A stretch of 64,000 nucleotides of DNA from an uncultured Lacinutrix sp. (GCF_947500325.1 NZ_CANMRQ010000002.1:434001-498000); one strand, 5' to 3'. Counted from the stretch's first letter, positions 26,891 through 36,065 are shown. Numbers and translations: made by a program. Notes: generated by a model not told the origin, from the sequence alone.

Positions 26891-27955
26891 TTAGGCAACA
26901 ACACCTTGACAACTACTGCCAGCTCCTGCTGTACAGCCATAACAATGTTGAGAAATAACGATATTTCTACCTTCTAATAGTTCTTCTTTGTATTCGCTAA
27001 TATGTTTTGCTTTACTATTAACTGGCAGTTCTAACATTTGATTAAAATCACAATCAAATAAATAACCATCCCAACTAACAGAAAGTGTATTAGTGCACAT
27101 AACGTTTTTAACTGCTTCAGGATTATAAGCTTCTACTAAAGCATACATATAATCTTCATAATTTTCTGATGCAATTAAATAATCTAAAAATCTTGAAATT
27201 GGTAGGTTCGTTATTGCAAATAAATTATGAAATTGAATGCCAAAGTCTTCTATTAAAGCTTTTTTAAAGTCTTTTTCCATAGCCATTTGGTCTCCTGGTA
27301 AAAAAGCACCACTTGGATTATAGACTAAGTCAAGTTTTAAATTACTGTCTGGCATACCATAACCACGATCATTTAATTCTTGTAAAGCTTTTATAGACAT
27401 ATCAAAAACGCCTTCACCTCTTTGCTTGTCTGTTTTTCCTCTTGTCCAATGTGGCATAGATGACACAACATGTATATTATGTTTCTTAAAAAAATCAGGC
27501 AAGTCATAATACTTTTTGTTAGCTCTAATAATGGTTAAATTAGAACGTACAATAAAATCTTTTATTCCAATTTTAGAAGCTTCTTCAACAAACCATCTAA
27601 AATTTGGATTCATTTCTGGCGCACCACCTGTTAAATCTAATGTATGCGCTCCAGTAGTTTTAATAACATCTAGAATTTGTTGCATGGTCTCACGTGTCAT
27701 GATTTCTTTTCTATCTGGACCTGCATCTACATGACAATGTTCACATACTTGATTGCACATATAGCCTACATTAATCTGTAATATTTCTAGTTTTCTTGCT
27801 TTTAATGGAAACTGATCTGTTTTAGATATTTGACTTTTAAATGTAGGTAGTTCTCCACTTTGAAATATACCATTAGATAAAATTTCTAATTGTTTATTAC
27901 TATTTGCTAAATGGCTATCACGTTTCTGTAGTGATTGGGTTTTTAATTTCGTCAT
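26891..27955 (-). CDS. arsS: Radical SAM arsenosugar biosynthesis protein ArsS
   Basis: The 354-residue enzyme has the radical SAM cluster motif CNQVCEHC followed by HVDAGPDRKE, the LTGGAPEMNP segment, and a C-terminal SPASM-like Cys-rich tail with MCTNTLSV, FDCDFNQML, and HCYGCTAGAGSSCQG. These identify the ArsS family, which adds a 5'-deoxyadenosyl group to dimethylarsenite to make the arsenosugar precursor. All cluster cysteines are encoded by normal codons, so this is not the selenocysteine form. It follows the AhpD-like gene by 33 bases. Confidence 0.9.
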   Translation of the reverse strand: MTKLKTQSLQKRDSHLANSNKQLEILSNGIFQSGELPTFKSQISKTDQFPLKARKLEILQINVGYMCNQVCEHCHVDAGPDRKEIMTRETMQQILDVIKTTGAHTLDLTGGAPEMNPNFRWFVEEASKIGIKDFIVRSNLTIIRANKKYYDLPDFFKKHNIHVVSSMPHWTRGKTDKQRGEGVFDMSIKALQELNDRGYGMPDSNLKLDLVYNPSGAFLPGDQMAMEKDFKKALIEDFGIQFHNLFAITNLPISRFLDYLIASENYEDYMYALVEAYNPEAVKNVMCTNTLSVSWDGYLFDCDFNQMLELPVNSKAKHISEYKEELLEGRNIVISQHCYGCTAGAGSSCQGVVA

Positions 27956-27988
27956 TTCTTATTTTGACTATTCTATAATTAGATAGTT

Positions 27989-28324
27989 TTAACCATCTAA
28001 TTTATTTACTTTATTCATCATTTGTACACCATGTACTAATGTTGCTCCACTTTTAATAGCAGCACCAACATGTATGGCTTCCATCATTTCTTCTTTAGTA
28101 ACACCACGTTGTAACCCATCTTTAGTATAAGCATCAATACAATACGGACACTGTTCTGTATGCGCTACAGCTAATGCTATTAATGATTTTTCTCTAGCAG
28201 TTAAAGCACCTTCTTCAAATACTTTGCCATAGTATTCAAAAAACTTACTTCCTAAAGCCTCGCTCCACTCCGTGATTTTACCAAACTTCCTCAAATCCGC
28301 CGGATCGTAATATGTTTTTGACAT
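27989..28324 (-). CDS. Arsenosugar-associated AhpD-like (carboxymuconolactone decarboxylase) protein
   Basis: The 111-residue protein is a compact CMD/AhpD-family domain with the redox pair EQCPYCIDAYTKD and a downstream His (EAIHVGAA), as in alkylhydroperoxidase D. A short relative of this type is regularly found first in arsenosugar operons and is annotated as a peroxidase-like protein. It is the first gene of this operon and lies upstream of arsS. The catalytic CxxC and His are intact; the true substrate is unknown. Confidence 0.85.
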   Translation of the reverse strand: MSKTYYDPADLRKFGKITEWSEALGSKFFEYYGKVFEEGALTAREKSLIALAVAHTEQCPYCIDAYTKDGLQRGVTKEEMMEAIHVGAAIKSGATLVHGVQMMNKVNKLDG

Positions 28325-28422
28325 AAGATTATAAATTTTCAGCTAAGGTATAAATCTAATTGAATTAGTCGAAAAGATTAATAATACTTAACAGAATCTT
28401 TAAAAATAGGGTTTTAAATTTT

Positions 28423-28430
28423 TAACTTTG
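28423..28430 (+). promoter_or_regulatory. Bacteroidota -7 promoter element
   Basis: TAACTTTG matches the Bacteroidota consensus TAnnTTTG and ends 20 bases before the antiporter ATG, placing a transcription start about 6-8 bases downstream. No clear -33 TTTG was found. Confidence 0.5.
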
Positions 28431-28450
28431 GCACCGAAAAATATAAAATT

Positions 28451-29695
28451 ATGGATAGTTCTTTTTCTATTATTACAATATTAGTCGTGCTTTCGGCTGC
28501 TTTTGGATATATTAATGTTCGTTTTTTAAAGCTACCAAATACAATAGGACTAATGTTGATTACCATTCTTTTTACATTAGGAGTTTTTGGATTAAGCTAT
28601 TTTGACGATACATTACTTGAAGCAGAACTTAGTATTATAAATCAAATTGATTTTAAAACAGTCTTATTAGATGTAATGTTAAGTTTTCTATTGTTTGCAG
28701 GTGCTTTGCATACTAATTTTCAGCAATTAAAAATACAGCGTTGGCCAGTTTTAGTCTTTTCTACTTTTGGGGTTTTATTATCTACATTTTTAGTAGGTGG
28801 AGCCGTTTTCTTTTTTCTTAAATTAATTGGGTTAGATATAGCTTTTATTTACTGTTTATTATTTGGAGCATTAATATCTCCTACAGATCCTATTGCGGTT
28901 TTAGGAATCTTAAAAAAAGCAGGAGTGCCTAAAAAATTAGAAGCTAAAATTGTTGGAGAATCACTCTTTAATGATGGTGTTGGCGTTGTAGTATTTTTAA
29001 CTATTTTTCAAATTGCAAAAGTTGGAACAGGCGAGATAGAAGCTTTAAATGTATTTAAATTGTTTGGCCAAGAAGTGTTTGGTGGTATTCTCTTAGGAGG
29101 CATTCTAGGTTGGATAACTTATAGACTAATGAAATCTATAGATGATTATGATATTGAAGTGATTATTACTTTAGCTGCTGTTATGGGTGGGACAGTTATT
29201 GCCCATAAACTTCATTTATCAGCTCCATTAGCAATGGTAACAGCAGGCTTGGTTGTAGGTAATGATACTGTGAGAGGCACGGCAATGAGTGAGATAACCG
29301 AAAGTTATGTGGATAAATTTTGGGAGCTTATAGACATATTATTAAATACCATCTTATTTGTTTTAATAGGAATGGAAATGTTAGTGCTTACCTTTAAAAT
29401 GGAGTATGTTTTAGCTGGTTTAATAGCTATTCCTGTTGTTTTAGCTTGTCGTTATCTGTCTTTATTATTACCAATAAACTTATTTAAAAAGAAATTAAAA
29501 TTTGTTCCCAAAACGAATCTTATAATGACTTGGGGTGGATTACGAGGAGGAATATCTATTGCTCTAGCATTGGGTCTAACCGATGCAATGAATAGAGATT
29601 TATTCTTAGTTATTACCTATATAGTTGTTGTCTTTTCAATCCTAGTACAAGGATTAACAGTTGGAAAGTTAGTTAAGAAAGTAGAAGTGAAGTAA
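28451..29695 (+). CDS. CPA1/NhaP-type Na+/H+ antiporter
   Basis: The 414-residue membrane protein has about twelve hydrophobic segments. The CPA1 motifs are GALISPTDPIAVLGILK, GESLFNDGVGVVVF (ND ion-binding pair), and TWGGLRGGISIALALG near the C-terminus. It exchanges Na+ or K+ for H+ at the cytoplasmic membrane, in keeping with a marine lifestyle. It is divergent from the arsenosugar operon and monocistronic. No C-terminal regulatory domain is present. Confidence 0.9.
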   Translation: MDSSFSIITILVVLSAAFGYINVRFLKLPNTIGLMLITILFTLGVFGLSYFDDTLLEAELSIINQIDFKTVLLDVMLSFLLFAGALHTNFQQLKIQRWPVLVFSTFGVLLSTFLVGGAVFFFLKLIGLDIAFIYCLLFGALISPTDPIAVLGILKKAGVPKKLEAKIVGESLFNDGVGVVVFLTIFQIAKVGTGEIEALNVFKLFGQEVFGGILLGGILGWITYRLMKSIDDYDIEVIITLAAVMGGTVIAHKLHLSAPLAMVTAGLVVGNDTVRGTAMSEITESYVDKFWELIDILLNTILFVLIGMEMLVLTFKMEYVLAGLIAIPVVLACRYLSLLLPINLFKKKLKFVPKTNLIMTWGGLRGGISIALALGLTDAMNRDLFLVITYIVVVFSILVQGLTVGKLVKKVEVK

Positions 29696-29782
29696 AATTA
29701 AAATAATGGATTTAACTAAAAAACTAGAGTCAAATCCATTACCCGCTATTAATCACAATATATATCTATATTGATGATGTGT

Positions 29783-30004
29783 TTATACTGTAGGCCTACC
29801 TTTAAGACGCTTTTCTATTTTACGCTTTTTTTCTGTTAAGCGTTTCATCATGTCCATGAGTTTTGCATCTTTATTTTTTTTATATATTTCATTAATGCCC
29901 AATATTAATGCTTTTGCTTTTCTTGAAGCTACCACACGATCACTTGTTGACATATGGCTCATCTTAGATTTTTCAAACTCCAGAGCTTCTATTAAAATAT
30001 CCAT
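29783..30004 (-). CDS. Small basic protein of unknown function
   Basis: The 73-residue protein is predicted all-helical and strongly basic in the second half (KRLTEKKRKIEKRLKGRP). The first half contains SHMSTSDRVVASRKAKALILGINEIYKK. It has no signal or membrane segment. It is convergent with the antiporter gene and sits 326 bases before the eCIS-linked regulator on the other strand. It may bind nucleic acid, judging only by charge. Confidence 0.5.
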   Translation of the reverse strand: MDILIEALEFEKSKMSHMSTSDRVVASRKAKALILGINEIYKKNKDAKLMDMMKRLTEKKRKIEKRLKGRPTV

Positions 30005-30222
30005 ATAATTAAATTGTTTAACTTTTTATAAAAATAATTAAACATTTTAACATTATTACTAATAAAATCATAAAATTAACTTATAAGTCGATTGTTAAAG
30101 CTAATGGAGAGAAATGGTTAGCATAAAAGCGATTTATCAAAATTGTTTTTGCGAAGTTATTTCTAGTAGATTATTACAATACATTTATGTTTATATGAGT
30201 CTAATTTTTATAGAAATAGGTG

Positions 30223-30249
30223 TTTTTCCCCCTGTAGAAAAGGGTAAAA
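30223..30249. promoter_or_regulatory. Imperfect CCC/GGG inverted repeat upstream of the LuxR gene
   Basis: TTTTTCCC at 30223-30230 and GGGTAAAA at 30242-30249 form inverted arms with one mismatch and an 11-base spacer, about 80 bases before the likely start of the regulator gene. A similar CCC/GGG element occurs before the eCIS operon at 31041-31062. An autoregulatory operator is conceivable. Confidence 0.3.
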
Positions 30250-30329
30250 TCCTTCTTAAGATATTTGTTTGTTAGGTGGAAAATATACAATTTTACATCT
30301 ATAAATCAATAGGTTATATAATTGTCCAT

Positions 30330-31019
30330 ATGGATCAAACTGCTACGTTTTTAAAATATTTCTCTATTGGCGATGATGCTTTTGTTTCAAAAATCTCCAA
30401 ACTTATTTATGCTTGCGAGTGTTCAGAAAATTTAATGATAAGTGTTTATAATATAGATAAGAAATGCTTTCTATATCATAATAAGAAGTTTGAAAAAAAT
30501 ATTGGTAACTATTATAACGCATTACTTCATGAAGATTTAAATTTTTGGTTTTCTATGATTATGGTAGATGAGGTATTAGAAATAAAATATAAACTTTTTA
30601 GTTTTTTAAAAACTCAAGCAGATCAAGACTCACTTACACTTAGATATACGGTAATCAATCAGCAAGGAAAAGAAATGTTTTTAAAACATGAAATTTCACT
30701 TTATAAAATGGAACAAGAAAGAATACTAGTAAACTATTTTTTTGATATATCTGATAAAAAACAAATTGAAAGATGTATAAAGCCATGTGATAGTATTAAT
30801 AACTATAATCATATAAAAAAAACTAAGGCACTCATTTCGCCTAGAGAGAAAGAAGTATTAAGATTAATTGCTGATGGTTTTTCTTCAAAACAAATTGCTC
30901 ATCAACTTTTTATAAGTAATCACACTGCAATTTCTCACCGTAAGCATTTAATTGAAAAATTTAAAGTAAAAAATACGGCTCAGCTTATTAAAGAAGCTTC
31001 TAAAATTATGGAGTTATAG
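30330..31019 (+). CDS. PAS-like/LuxR-family transcriptional regulator next to the eCIS operon
   Basis: A C-terminal LuxR HTH (ISPREKEVLRLIADGFSSKQIAHQLFISNHTAISHRKHLIEKF) follows an N-terminal sensory region of about 150 residues that looks like a PAS fold (TLRYTVINQQGKEMFLKHEISLY). No receiver aspartate is present, so it probably responds to a ligand or redox signal rather than phosphorylation. I prefer ATG 30330; an in-frame GTG at 30276 would add 18 residues. It ends 131 bases before the first eCIS gene on the same strand and is the best candidate regulator of that operon. Confidence 0.7.
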   Translation: MDQTATFLKYFSIGDDAFVSKISKLIYACECSENLMISVYNIDKKCFLYHNKKFEKNIGNYYNALLHEDLNFWFSMIMVDEVLEIKYKLFSFLKTQADQDSLTLRYTVINQQGKEMFLKHEISLYKMEQERILVNYFFDISDKKQIERCIKPCDSINNYNHIKKTKALISPREKEVLRLIADGFSSKQIAHQLFISNHTAISHRKHLIEKFKVKNTAQLIKEASKIMEL

Positions 31020-31040
31020 ATTTTTAATACTAAACTCAAT

Positions 31041-31062
31041 AAAATCCCCATTTTTAGGGATT
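31041..31062. promoter_or_regulatory. CCC/GGG inverted repeat upstream of the eCIS operon
   Basis: AATCCC (31043-31048) and GGGATT (31057-31062) are exact inverted arms with an 8-base AT-rich spacer, about 90 bases before the first eCIS gene. It could be a regulator site or a weak hairpin after the LuxR gene; no T-run follows directly. Confidence 0.35.
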
Positions 31063-31150
31063 GATTTGAAATCTATTTTTTAAGAGCTTAGTATCAGCGC
31101 GTTTGGGTAAGTAAATAGCGTAAAATAACCAACCTCTTTTAGTTTAGAAT

Positions 31151-31732
31151 ATGATAAATAAAGCTTTATCTTTTATAGAAGATCAAACTAATTTGTATTT
31201 GCAAGGTTTGCTTGGAGCATCAACATTAAAGTATGCCGTTTTAGGAAATATTGCAAATATTTTAGACAATGGCGATACTACTAATTCTCAGAATACTACA
31301 GGAGTAGTAATTACTTTAGTTAACATTGAAGAGGATCGTATTTCTAAAAGCCCAGATGGTGTTTACCGTCAATTAGATGGTGTAATAAAAACGAACCCAA
31401 GAATTCCACTTAATTTATATGTATTGTTCTCTATTAATATGAATAGTTATACAACAGCTTTAAGTAGGATTTCTAATGTAATTCAATGTTTTCAAAGCAC
31501 AAATTTTTTCACAAGAGACACATTTCCTTCTCTTGATTCTGGTATCGAAAAACTGCATATGGAATTGTACACTATGAATTTCGAACAAGTCAATCATTTA
31601 TGGAGTACACTTGGAGGTAAATACCTTCCTTCTGTCTTGTATAAAATGAGGATGGTTGTAATTGCAGATCAAGATAATCAAACGGGAGCTGGATTAATAC
31701 AAGAAATAATCACAAATAAAAATGTCATTTAA
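31151..31732 (+). CDS. eCIS cap/terminator protein, DUF4255 (Pvc16/Afp16-like)
   Basis: The 193-residue protein matches the DUF4255/Pvc16 N-terminal domain pattern: MINKALSFIEDQTNLYL, then VVITLVNIEEDRISKSP, PLNLYVLFSINM, the FFTRDTFPSL segment and LHMELYTMNFEQVNHLWSTLGGKYLPSVLYKMRMVVI. In Afp/PVC particles this protein caps the distal end of the tube and sheath. It lacks any C-terminal extension. It is first in the operon here, whereas pvc16 and afp16 are last in the classical loci. Confidence 0.85.
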   Translation: MINKALSFIEDQTNLYLQGLLGASTLKYAVLGNIANILDNGDTTNSQNTTGVVITLVNIEEDRISKSPDGVYRQLDGVIKTNPRIPLNLYVLFSINMNSYTTALSRISNVIQCFQSTNFFTRDTFPSLDSGIEKLHMELYTMNFEQVNHLWSTLGGKYLPSVLYKMRMVVIADQDNQTGAGLIQEIITNKNVI

Positions 31733-31753
31733 AAGAACTTTAATTAAATAATT

Positions 31754-32992
31754 ATGCGATACTCGCTCATTTTTACTATAGAACTTGAACACGATTATTA
31801 TTCGGTAACAACTCCTTCGTTGTTACGAATTGTTCCTACTGTAAAGACGAGAAAGATATTAATTGGTGCAGGTTTAATTGTAAAGTTTTTTCAAAATAAA
31901 CTTTATGTATTAGTTAAACATATAGATGATACAATACCACTTCTAAAATTGAGTAACGATTTTAAACTTCAATTTTTTATTGAAATTATTGACTCTAATT
32001 TTTCAAGTATAACGAACTATACTTCAATAGATCCATATAATGTTAAATTATATTTCAGCAATACAAATTCTATTATTGATGGAAATAATAAATCTATAGA
32101 TAATATTCTTTTTCTAAATGAAAAACTCCCAATATTTGATGCAACTCAGGCATATGCATATAATGATTTAGTGCGTAACGGATCTGATGTAGCTTATGAG
32201 TGTTTAAAAAAAGTAGATGCAAATACAGGTAATCTAAATGATGATGAACAATTTAGGGAGTTAGAAGAAGTGAGTTATGTTACTTCAGAGACAGCAATAC
32301 GATTTACTGGAACAGCCACAACAATATCATTAAATAATCCTTCGACGACAATTGAGATAACTTATTATAAGTATAATATTATCACTAATGACTTTGATAT
32401 TGAATTGAAAAAAACAACTATTGGTATTATCGAAAACCCTACAGAAGATATAATAAATAAAGTGTCTCTTAATTTCTTAGATGAGTTAAATATACCTTTT
32501 CAGGAAGGTATATACCGAGTAACAATAAATTCTCAAGAAGAATATTTTTATTTCAGGTTAGAAAACGATTGGCAGCCTTATATAGGACTTATTAATATTC
32601 ACAATAATAGTCTTGCTACCGAGGATGAATATCGCATTTTAAAAGAAGATGGAAGCTTCTACACCATTGCTCCAGAAAATACAGAAATAGAAGTTCGAAA
32701 TTATAAAATCAGATTTGCGCCAGCTCAATATTTGCTAAAATATGTATGTAAAACAAATTTAGTAACCGATATCGTTGATGACGATGGAAATATTGAATTT
32801 GATAATCTAGGAGGAAACATCTTTCGAAGTAGACTTCCTGTAAGAATGAATGAACAGGCAATAGATACTATATCTGTAACCTATACAGGATCAGATGCAT
32901 TAAAAAAAACAAAAGTACCAGGACATCGAGAGTTATCAATTCTTGATGATGAAAATAAATATATAGTAAGTGAAACATTTTTGAATCTATAG
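31754..32992 (+). CDS. eCIS-locus protein of unknown function with a CBM5/12-like segment
   Basis: The 412-residue protein has no signal peptide and does not match a named eCIS component that I know. Residues about 124-167 contain ATQAYAYNDLVRNGSDVAYECLKK and ANTGNLNDDEQFREL, which follow the aromatic/GD-V-x-G-x-x-Y-x-C / NtG...W pattern of CBM5/12 chitin-binding modules, with F in place of W at the end. The remainder looks beta-rich (Ig-like). It lies between the cap and the sheath genes, 20 bases from each, so it is probably a structural or surface-decorating part. The CBM link is tentative. Confidence 0.55.
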   Translation: MRYSLIFTIELEHDYYSVTTPSLLRIVPTVKTRKILIGAGLIVKFFQNKLYVLVKHIDDTIPLLKLSNDFKLQFFIEIIDSNFSSITNYTSIDPYNVKLYFSNTNSIIDGNNKSIDNILFLNEKLPIFDATQAYAYNDLVRNGSDVAYECLKKVDANTGNLNDDEQFRELEEVSYVTSETAIRFTGTATTISLNNPSTTIEITYYKYNIITNDFDIELKKTTIGIIENPTEDIINKVSLNFLDELNIPFQEGIYRVTINSQEEYFYFRLENDWQPYIGLINIHNNSLATEDEYRILKEDGSFYTIAPENTEIEVRNYKIRFAPAQYLLKYVCKTNLVTDIVDDDGNIEFDNLGGNIFRSRLPVRMNEQAIDTISVTYTGSDALKKTKVPGHRELSILDDENKYIVSETFLNL

Positions 32993-33012
32993 AATAACTA
33001 AAATCATAAATT

Positions 33013-35103
33013 ATGGCCACAGTTTTTAAAACACCAGGTGTATATGTTGAGGAAATACCAAAATTACCACCATCGGTTGCTCAAGTAGAAACCGCAATTC
33101 CAGCCTTTGTAGGTTATACGGAAAAAGCAGAAAAAAGAGGAGAATCTCTTCATTTAATACCTACTCGTATTTCATCTCTTATAGAGTATAGAAATTATTA
33201 TGGTAATGACAACCCGGTAAATGAAATAGATGTGGTTGTAGATGAGAACAATAATTTTGCAGTAGATAGTATTGATATTGCTAATACAGAGAGGTATCTC
33301 TTGTATGATAGTTTACGTTTGTTTTTTGATAACGGCGGTGGAGATTGTTATATAGTATCTGTAGGAACTTATGGAACAGCTCCAGTCTACGGAGATGAAA
33401 ATGATAGTGCAAGTCCAGGATTAAGAAGTGGAGTAAAGGCTCTAGAAAAATATGACGAACCAACTATTATTCTGTTTCCAGACGCAATAAATGTTGTCGT
33501 TAATGGAAATGATGATCCAGGTTTTTATAGTCTACAACAAATGGCCTTACAGCAATGTGCAAAGTTGCAAGATAGAGTGGGACTTTTCGATTTAAAAGAG
33601 AATATTACAGGCTCAGATTTGGATGAAGCTATTTCTAATTATAGAAATAATATTGGAATAAATGATCTTAAATATGGTGCTGTTTATACACCTAGAATTG
33701 TATCAACCTATCCTAGAAAAGTTAATATCAGTGATTTTAGGGATAACATCGAAGATACAGGAACTAATCCAATAACATTAAATGATCTGTCATCAGATGC
33801 AGAACACTTATCCTTAATTGAAGCTTATGATGCGGCAGCAGCGAATTCAACTTTAGTAGCAGACCATATTACTTCTTTAAAAACAGCAAACGAAACAACA
33901 GGTGCATTATTACCAATTGGTACAGAAGCAACAACATTAAAAGAAAAGTTTTTAATATATAAAAGAGCTGTAGATAGTGCTAGCGATTCTGTAGCTGTAT
34001 TACCTGCAATTCAAGCACTTTTCTCGTTTAGTAGAAATTCATTAATGGTATTTCAAGATATTTATGAAGAATTAGACGCTTCTAGTTCAGTAGCTATGGA
34101 TATTAATTCTTATGCAATTTCAAATAATTTATGGCGAGGCGCTATAAACGATTTAGTAGCAATCGATAAAAATACAGATGTCATGGCATTAAATGCATTA
34201 TCTCCTATTGCTAATGTCTATGCCGAATATGTCGATGGAGATGGAGATAATGTTATTCCGGCGAGTCAAACATGGGTAGGATCTACTTTAGCTTCTATTA
34301 CAGCTTCAATAAAGGATTATGGAGATAATACGGATACAGGGGAACATGTTTTTATGGCAAAACAAATGGCTAATGATGTATTAGGAGCCTATGAAAAGCT
34401 TATTGCTTTTGCAGATACAGTAACTAATGCAGCGAATAGTTATACAAAAGCAGCTCAAGATGCTCTGTATGAAAAGCATTCAGTTATTAGCAATATTGTA
34501 AAAAATATTGAAAAGACTCTTAATACGTTGCCTCCTAGTGGACCAATGGCTGGCATATATGCTAAAGTTGATAATGCACGAGGTGTATGGAAAGCTCCTG
34601 CAAATGTAAGTGTGTCTTCGGTTAGTCAGCCATCAGTTCAAATAAGCCATGAAGAGCAGGCCAATATTAATGTAGATGCAGTAGCAGGAAAATCAATTAA
34701 TGCTATTAGAAGTTTTACAGGAAAAGGGACTGTAGTTTGGGGAGCTAGAACATTGGCAGGAAATGATAATGAATGGAGATATATAAGTGTAAGGCGTTTC
34801 TTTAATATGGTTGAAGAAAGCTGTAAAAAATCTACAGAACCTTTTGTTTTTGAACCAAATGATGCTAATACATGGATTAAAGTACAAACTATGATTGAAA
34901 ATTTCTTGACAAATTTATGGCGTCAAGGCGCGTTGCAAGGCGCAAAACCTGAACACGCATTTTATGTTGCCGTTGGTTTAGGAAAAACGATGTCTGCTGT
35001 AGACATATTAGAAGGAAAGATGATTGTTGAAATAGGAATGGCAGTAGTAAGACCTGCAGAGTTTATTATCCTGCAATTTTCTCATAAACTGGCAGAATCT
35101 TAA
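33013..35103 (+). CDS. eCIS contractile tail sheath protein
   Basis: The 696-residue protein starts FKTPGVYVEEIPKLPPSVAQVETAIPAFVGYTEKA, the conserved beginning of the phage/eCIS sheath family. It ends with the conserved core VWGARTLAGNDNEWRYISVRRFFNMVEES and the extended-arm residues around GMAVVRPAEFIILQF. It polymerises around the tube and contracts to drive it out. The middle region (about 230-540) is a variable insertion exposed on the surface. Only one sheath gene is present, whereas Afp/PVC loci have three. The gene carries 45 bases to the tube gene. Confidence 0.95.
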   Translation: MATVFKTPGVYVEEIPKLPPSVAQVETAIPAFVGYTEKAEKRGESLHLIPTRISSLIEYRNYYGNDNPVNEIDVVVDENNNFAVDSIDIANTERYLLYDSLRLFFDNGGGDCYIVSVGTYGTAPVYGDENDSASPGLRSGVKALEKYDEPTIILFPDAINVVVNGNDDPGFYSLQQMALQQCAKLQDRVGLFDLKENITGSDLDEAISNYRNNIGINDLKYGAVYTPRIVSTYPRKVNISDFRDNIEDTGTNPITLNDLSSDAEHLSLIEAYDAAAANSTLVADHITSLKTANETTGALLPIGTEATTLKEKFLIYKRAVDSASDSVAVLPAIQALFSFSRNSLMVFQDIYEELDASSSVAMDINSYAISNNLWRGAINDLVAIDKNTDVMALNALSPIANVYAEYVDGDGDNVIPASQTWVGSTLASITASIKDYGDNTDTGEHVFMAKQMANDVLGAYEKLIAFADTVTNAANSYTKAAQDALYEKHSVISNIVKNIEKTLNTLPPSGPMAGIYAKVDNARGVWKAPANVSVSSVSQPSVQISHEEQANINVDAVAGKSINAIRSFTGKGTVVWGARTLAGNDNEWRYISVRRFFNMVEESCKKSTEPFVFEPNDANTWIKVQTMIENFLTNLWRQGALQGAKPEHAFYVAVGLGKTMSAVDILEGKMIVEIGMAVVRPAEFIILQFSHKLAES

Positions 35104-35148
35104 TTTTTTAAAATCGCAAAGAGAATTTATAACTAAATAATAATAATT

Positions 35149-35580
35149 ATGGAAAATTATCCTTTACCAAAGTTTCATTTTAAAGTAGAATGGGGTGGAA
35201 ACAAAGTTGGCTTTAGTGAGGTTTCAGGGCTTGACTTTCAAACAGATGTTATTGAGTATAGACATGGTGATAGTCCGGAGTTTCACAAGATTAAAATGCC
35301 TGGTATGCAAAAATATAGTAATGTCACTTTAAAAAGAGGGACGTTTACTGAAGATTTTGATTTTCATGAGTGGGTTAATTCAATAAACATGACTACTGTA
35401 GAACGAAGAGATCTCACTATTAGTCTATTAAATGAAAATCATGAACCCGTTGTATCCTGGAAAATTAAAAACGCATTTCCTATAAAATGGCAACCTAGTG
35501 ATATGAAGGCAGATGGAAATGAAGTTGCTATCGAGACTTTAGAAATAGCTCATGAAGGAATGACATTGGCAGGTAGATAA
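35149..35580 (+). CDS. eCIS inner tube protein 1 (gp19 family)
   Basis: The 143-residue protein has the tail-tube pattern PKFHFKVEWGGNKVGFSEVSGLDFQTDVIEYRHG, then MPGMQKYSNVTLKRGTF and a C-terminal ETLEIAHEGM. Its length is standard for phage gp19-family tubes. The family forms hexameric rings that stack into the inner tube that carries cargo. It immediately follows the sheath gene; a second, paralogous tube gene lies 18 bases downstream. Confidence 0.9.
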   Translation: MENYPLPKFHFKVEWGGNKVGFSEVSGLDFQTDVIEYRHGDSPEFHKIKMPGMQKYSNVTLKRGTFTEDFDFHEWVNSINMTTVERRDLTISLLNENHEPVVSWKIKNAFPIKWQPSDMKADGNEVAIETLEIAHEGMTLAGR

Positions 35581-35597
35581 CAATTAAATAAAAATGA

Positions 35598-36065
35598 GTG
35601 GCTAAAGTAGATTTACATACTGCTGGAGGATATTTTCCTCCTGTAGGGTTTCATTTTAAAGTAGAGTTTATCAATGTTGGAAATGACAATGATGTTCGCT
35701 TTCAAAGTGTTGGAGGACTAAATATGGAGTTGGAAGTAGAAAGTATTAAAGAAGGTGGGCAAAACCTCTTTGAGCATAAAATTCCTGGTCGAAGTAAGTT
35801 TTCAGACCTCACATTAAAAAGAGGGCTTCTCTTAGATTCTGAAGTTATTAAGTGGTTTAAAGATGCATTATATGATAAAGAGTATAAACCCATTTCTATG
35901 AATATTCATTTGCTAAATAATGAACATAAACCATTATTAACATGGAAAGTGTTTAGAGCATGGCCAAGAAAATGGAGTGTTAGTGATCTTAACTCTACCG
36001 ACAATTCAATTATGGTAGAAACATTAGAAATAGCATATAATTATTTTAAAGTAGACAAAGGATAA
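35598..36065 (+). CDS. eCIS inner tube protein 2 (gp19 family, Pvc5-like)
   Basis: A second gp19-family tube protein of 155 residues (PPVGFHFKVEFINVGNDNDVRFQSVGGLNMELEVESI ... LTLKRGLLLDSE in pattern, though diverged from tube 1). In Afp/PVC particles the paralogue forms the ring joining the tube to the baseplate. I start it at GTG 35598, because the ATG at 35594 is out of frame and stops after three codons. It overlaps the DUF5908 gene start by one base (TAATG), indicating translational coupling. Confidence 0.85.
   Translation: MAKVDLHTAGGYFPPVGFHFKVEFINVGNDNDVRFQSVGGLNMELEVESIKEGGQNLFEHKIPGRSKFSDLTLKRGLLLDSEVIKWFKDALYDKEYKPISMNIHLLNNEHKPLLTWKVFRAWPRKWSVSDLNSTDNSIMVETLEIAYNYFKVDKG

Noticed and set aside
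26891-27955. Selenocysteine form of ArsS
   Set aside because: No in-frame TGA is found at the C-terminal Cys-rich tail; all positions use normal codons.
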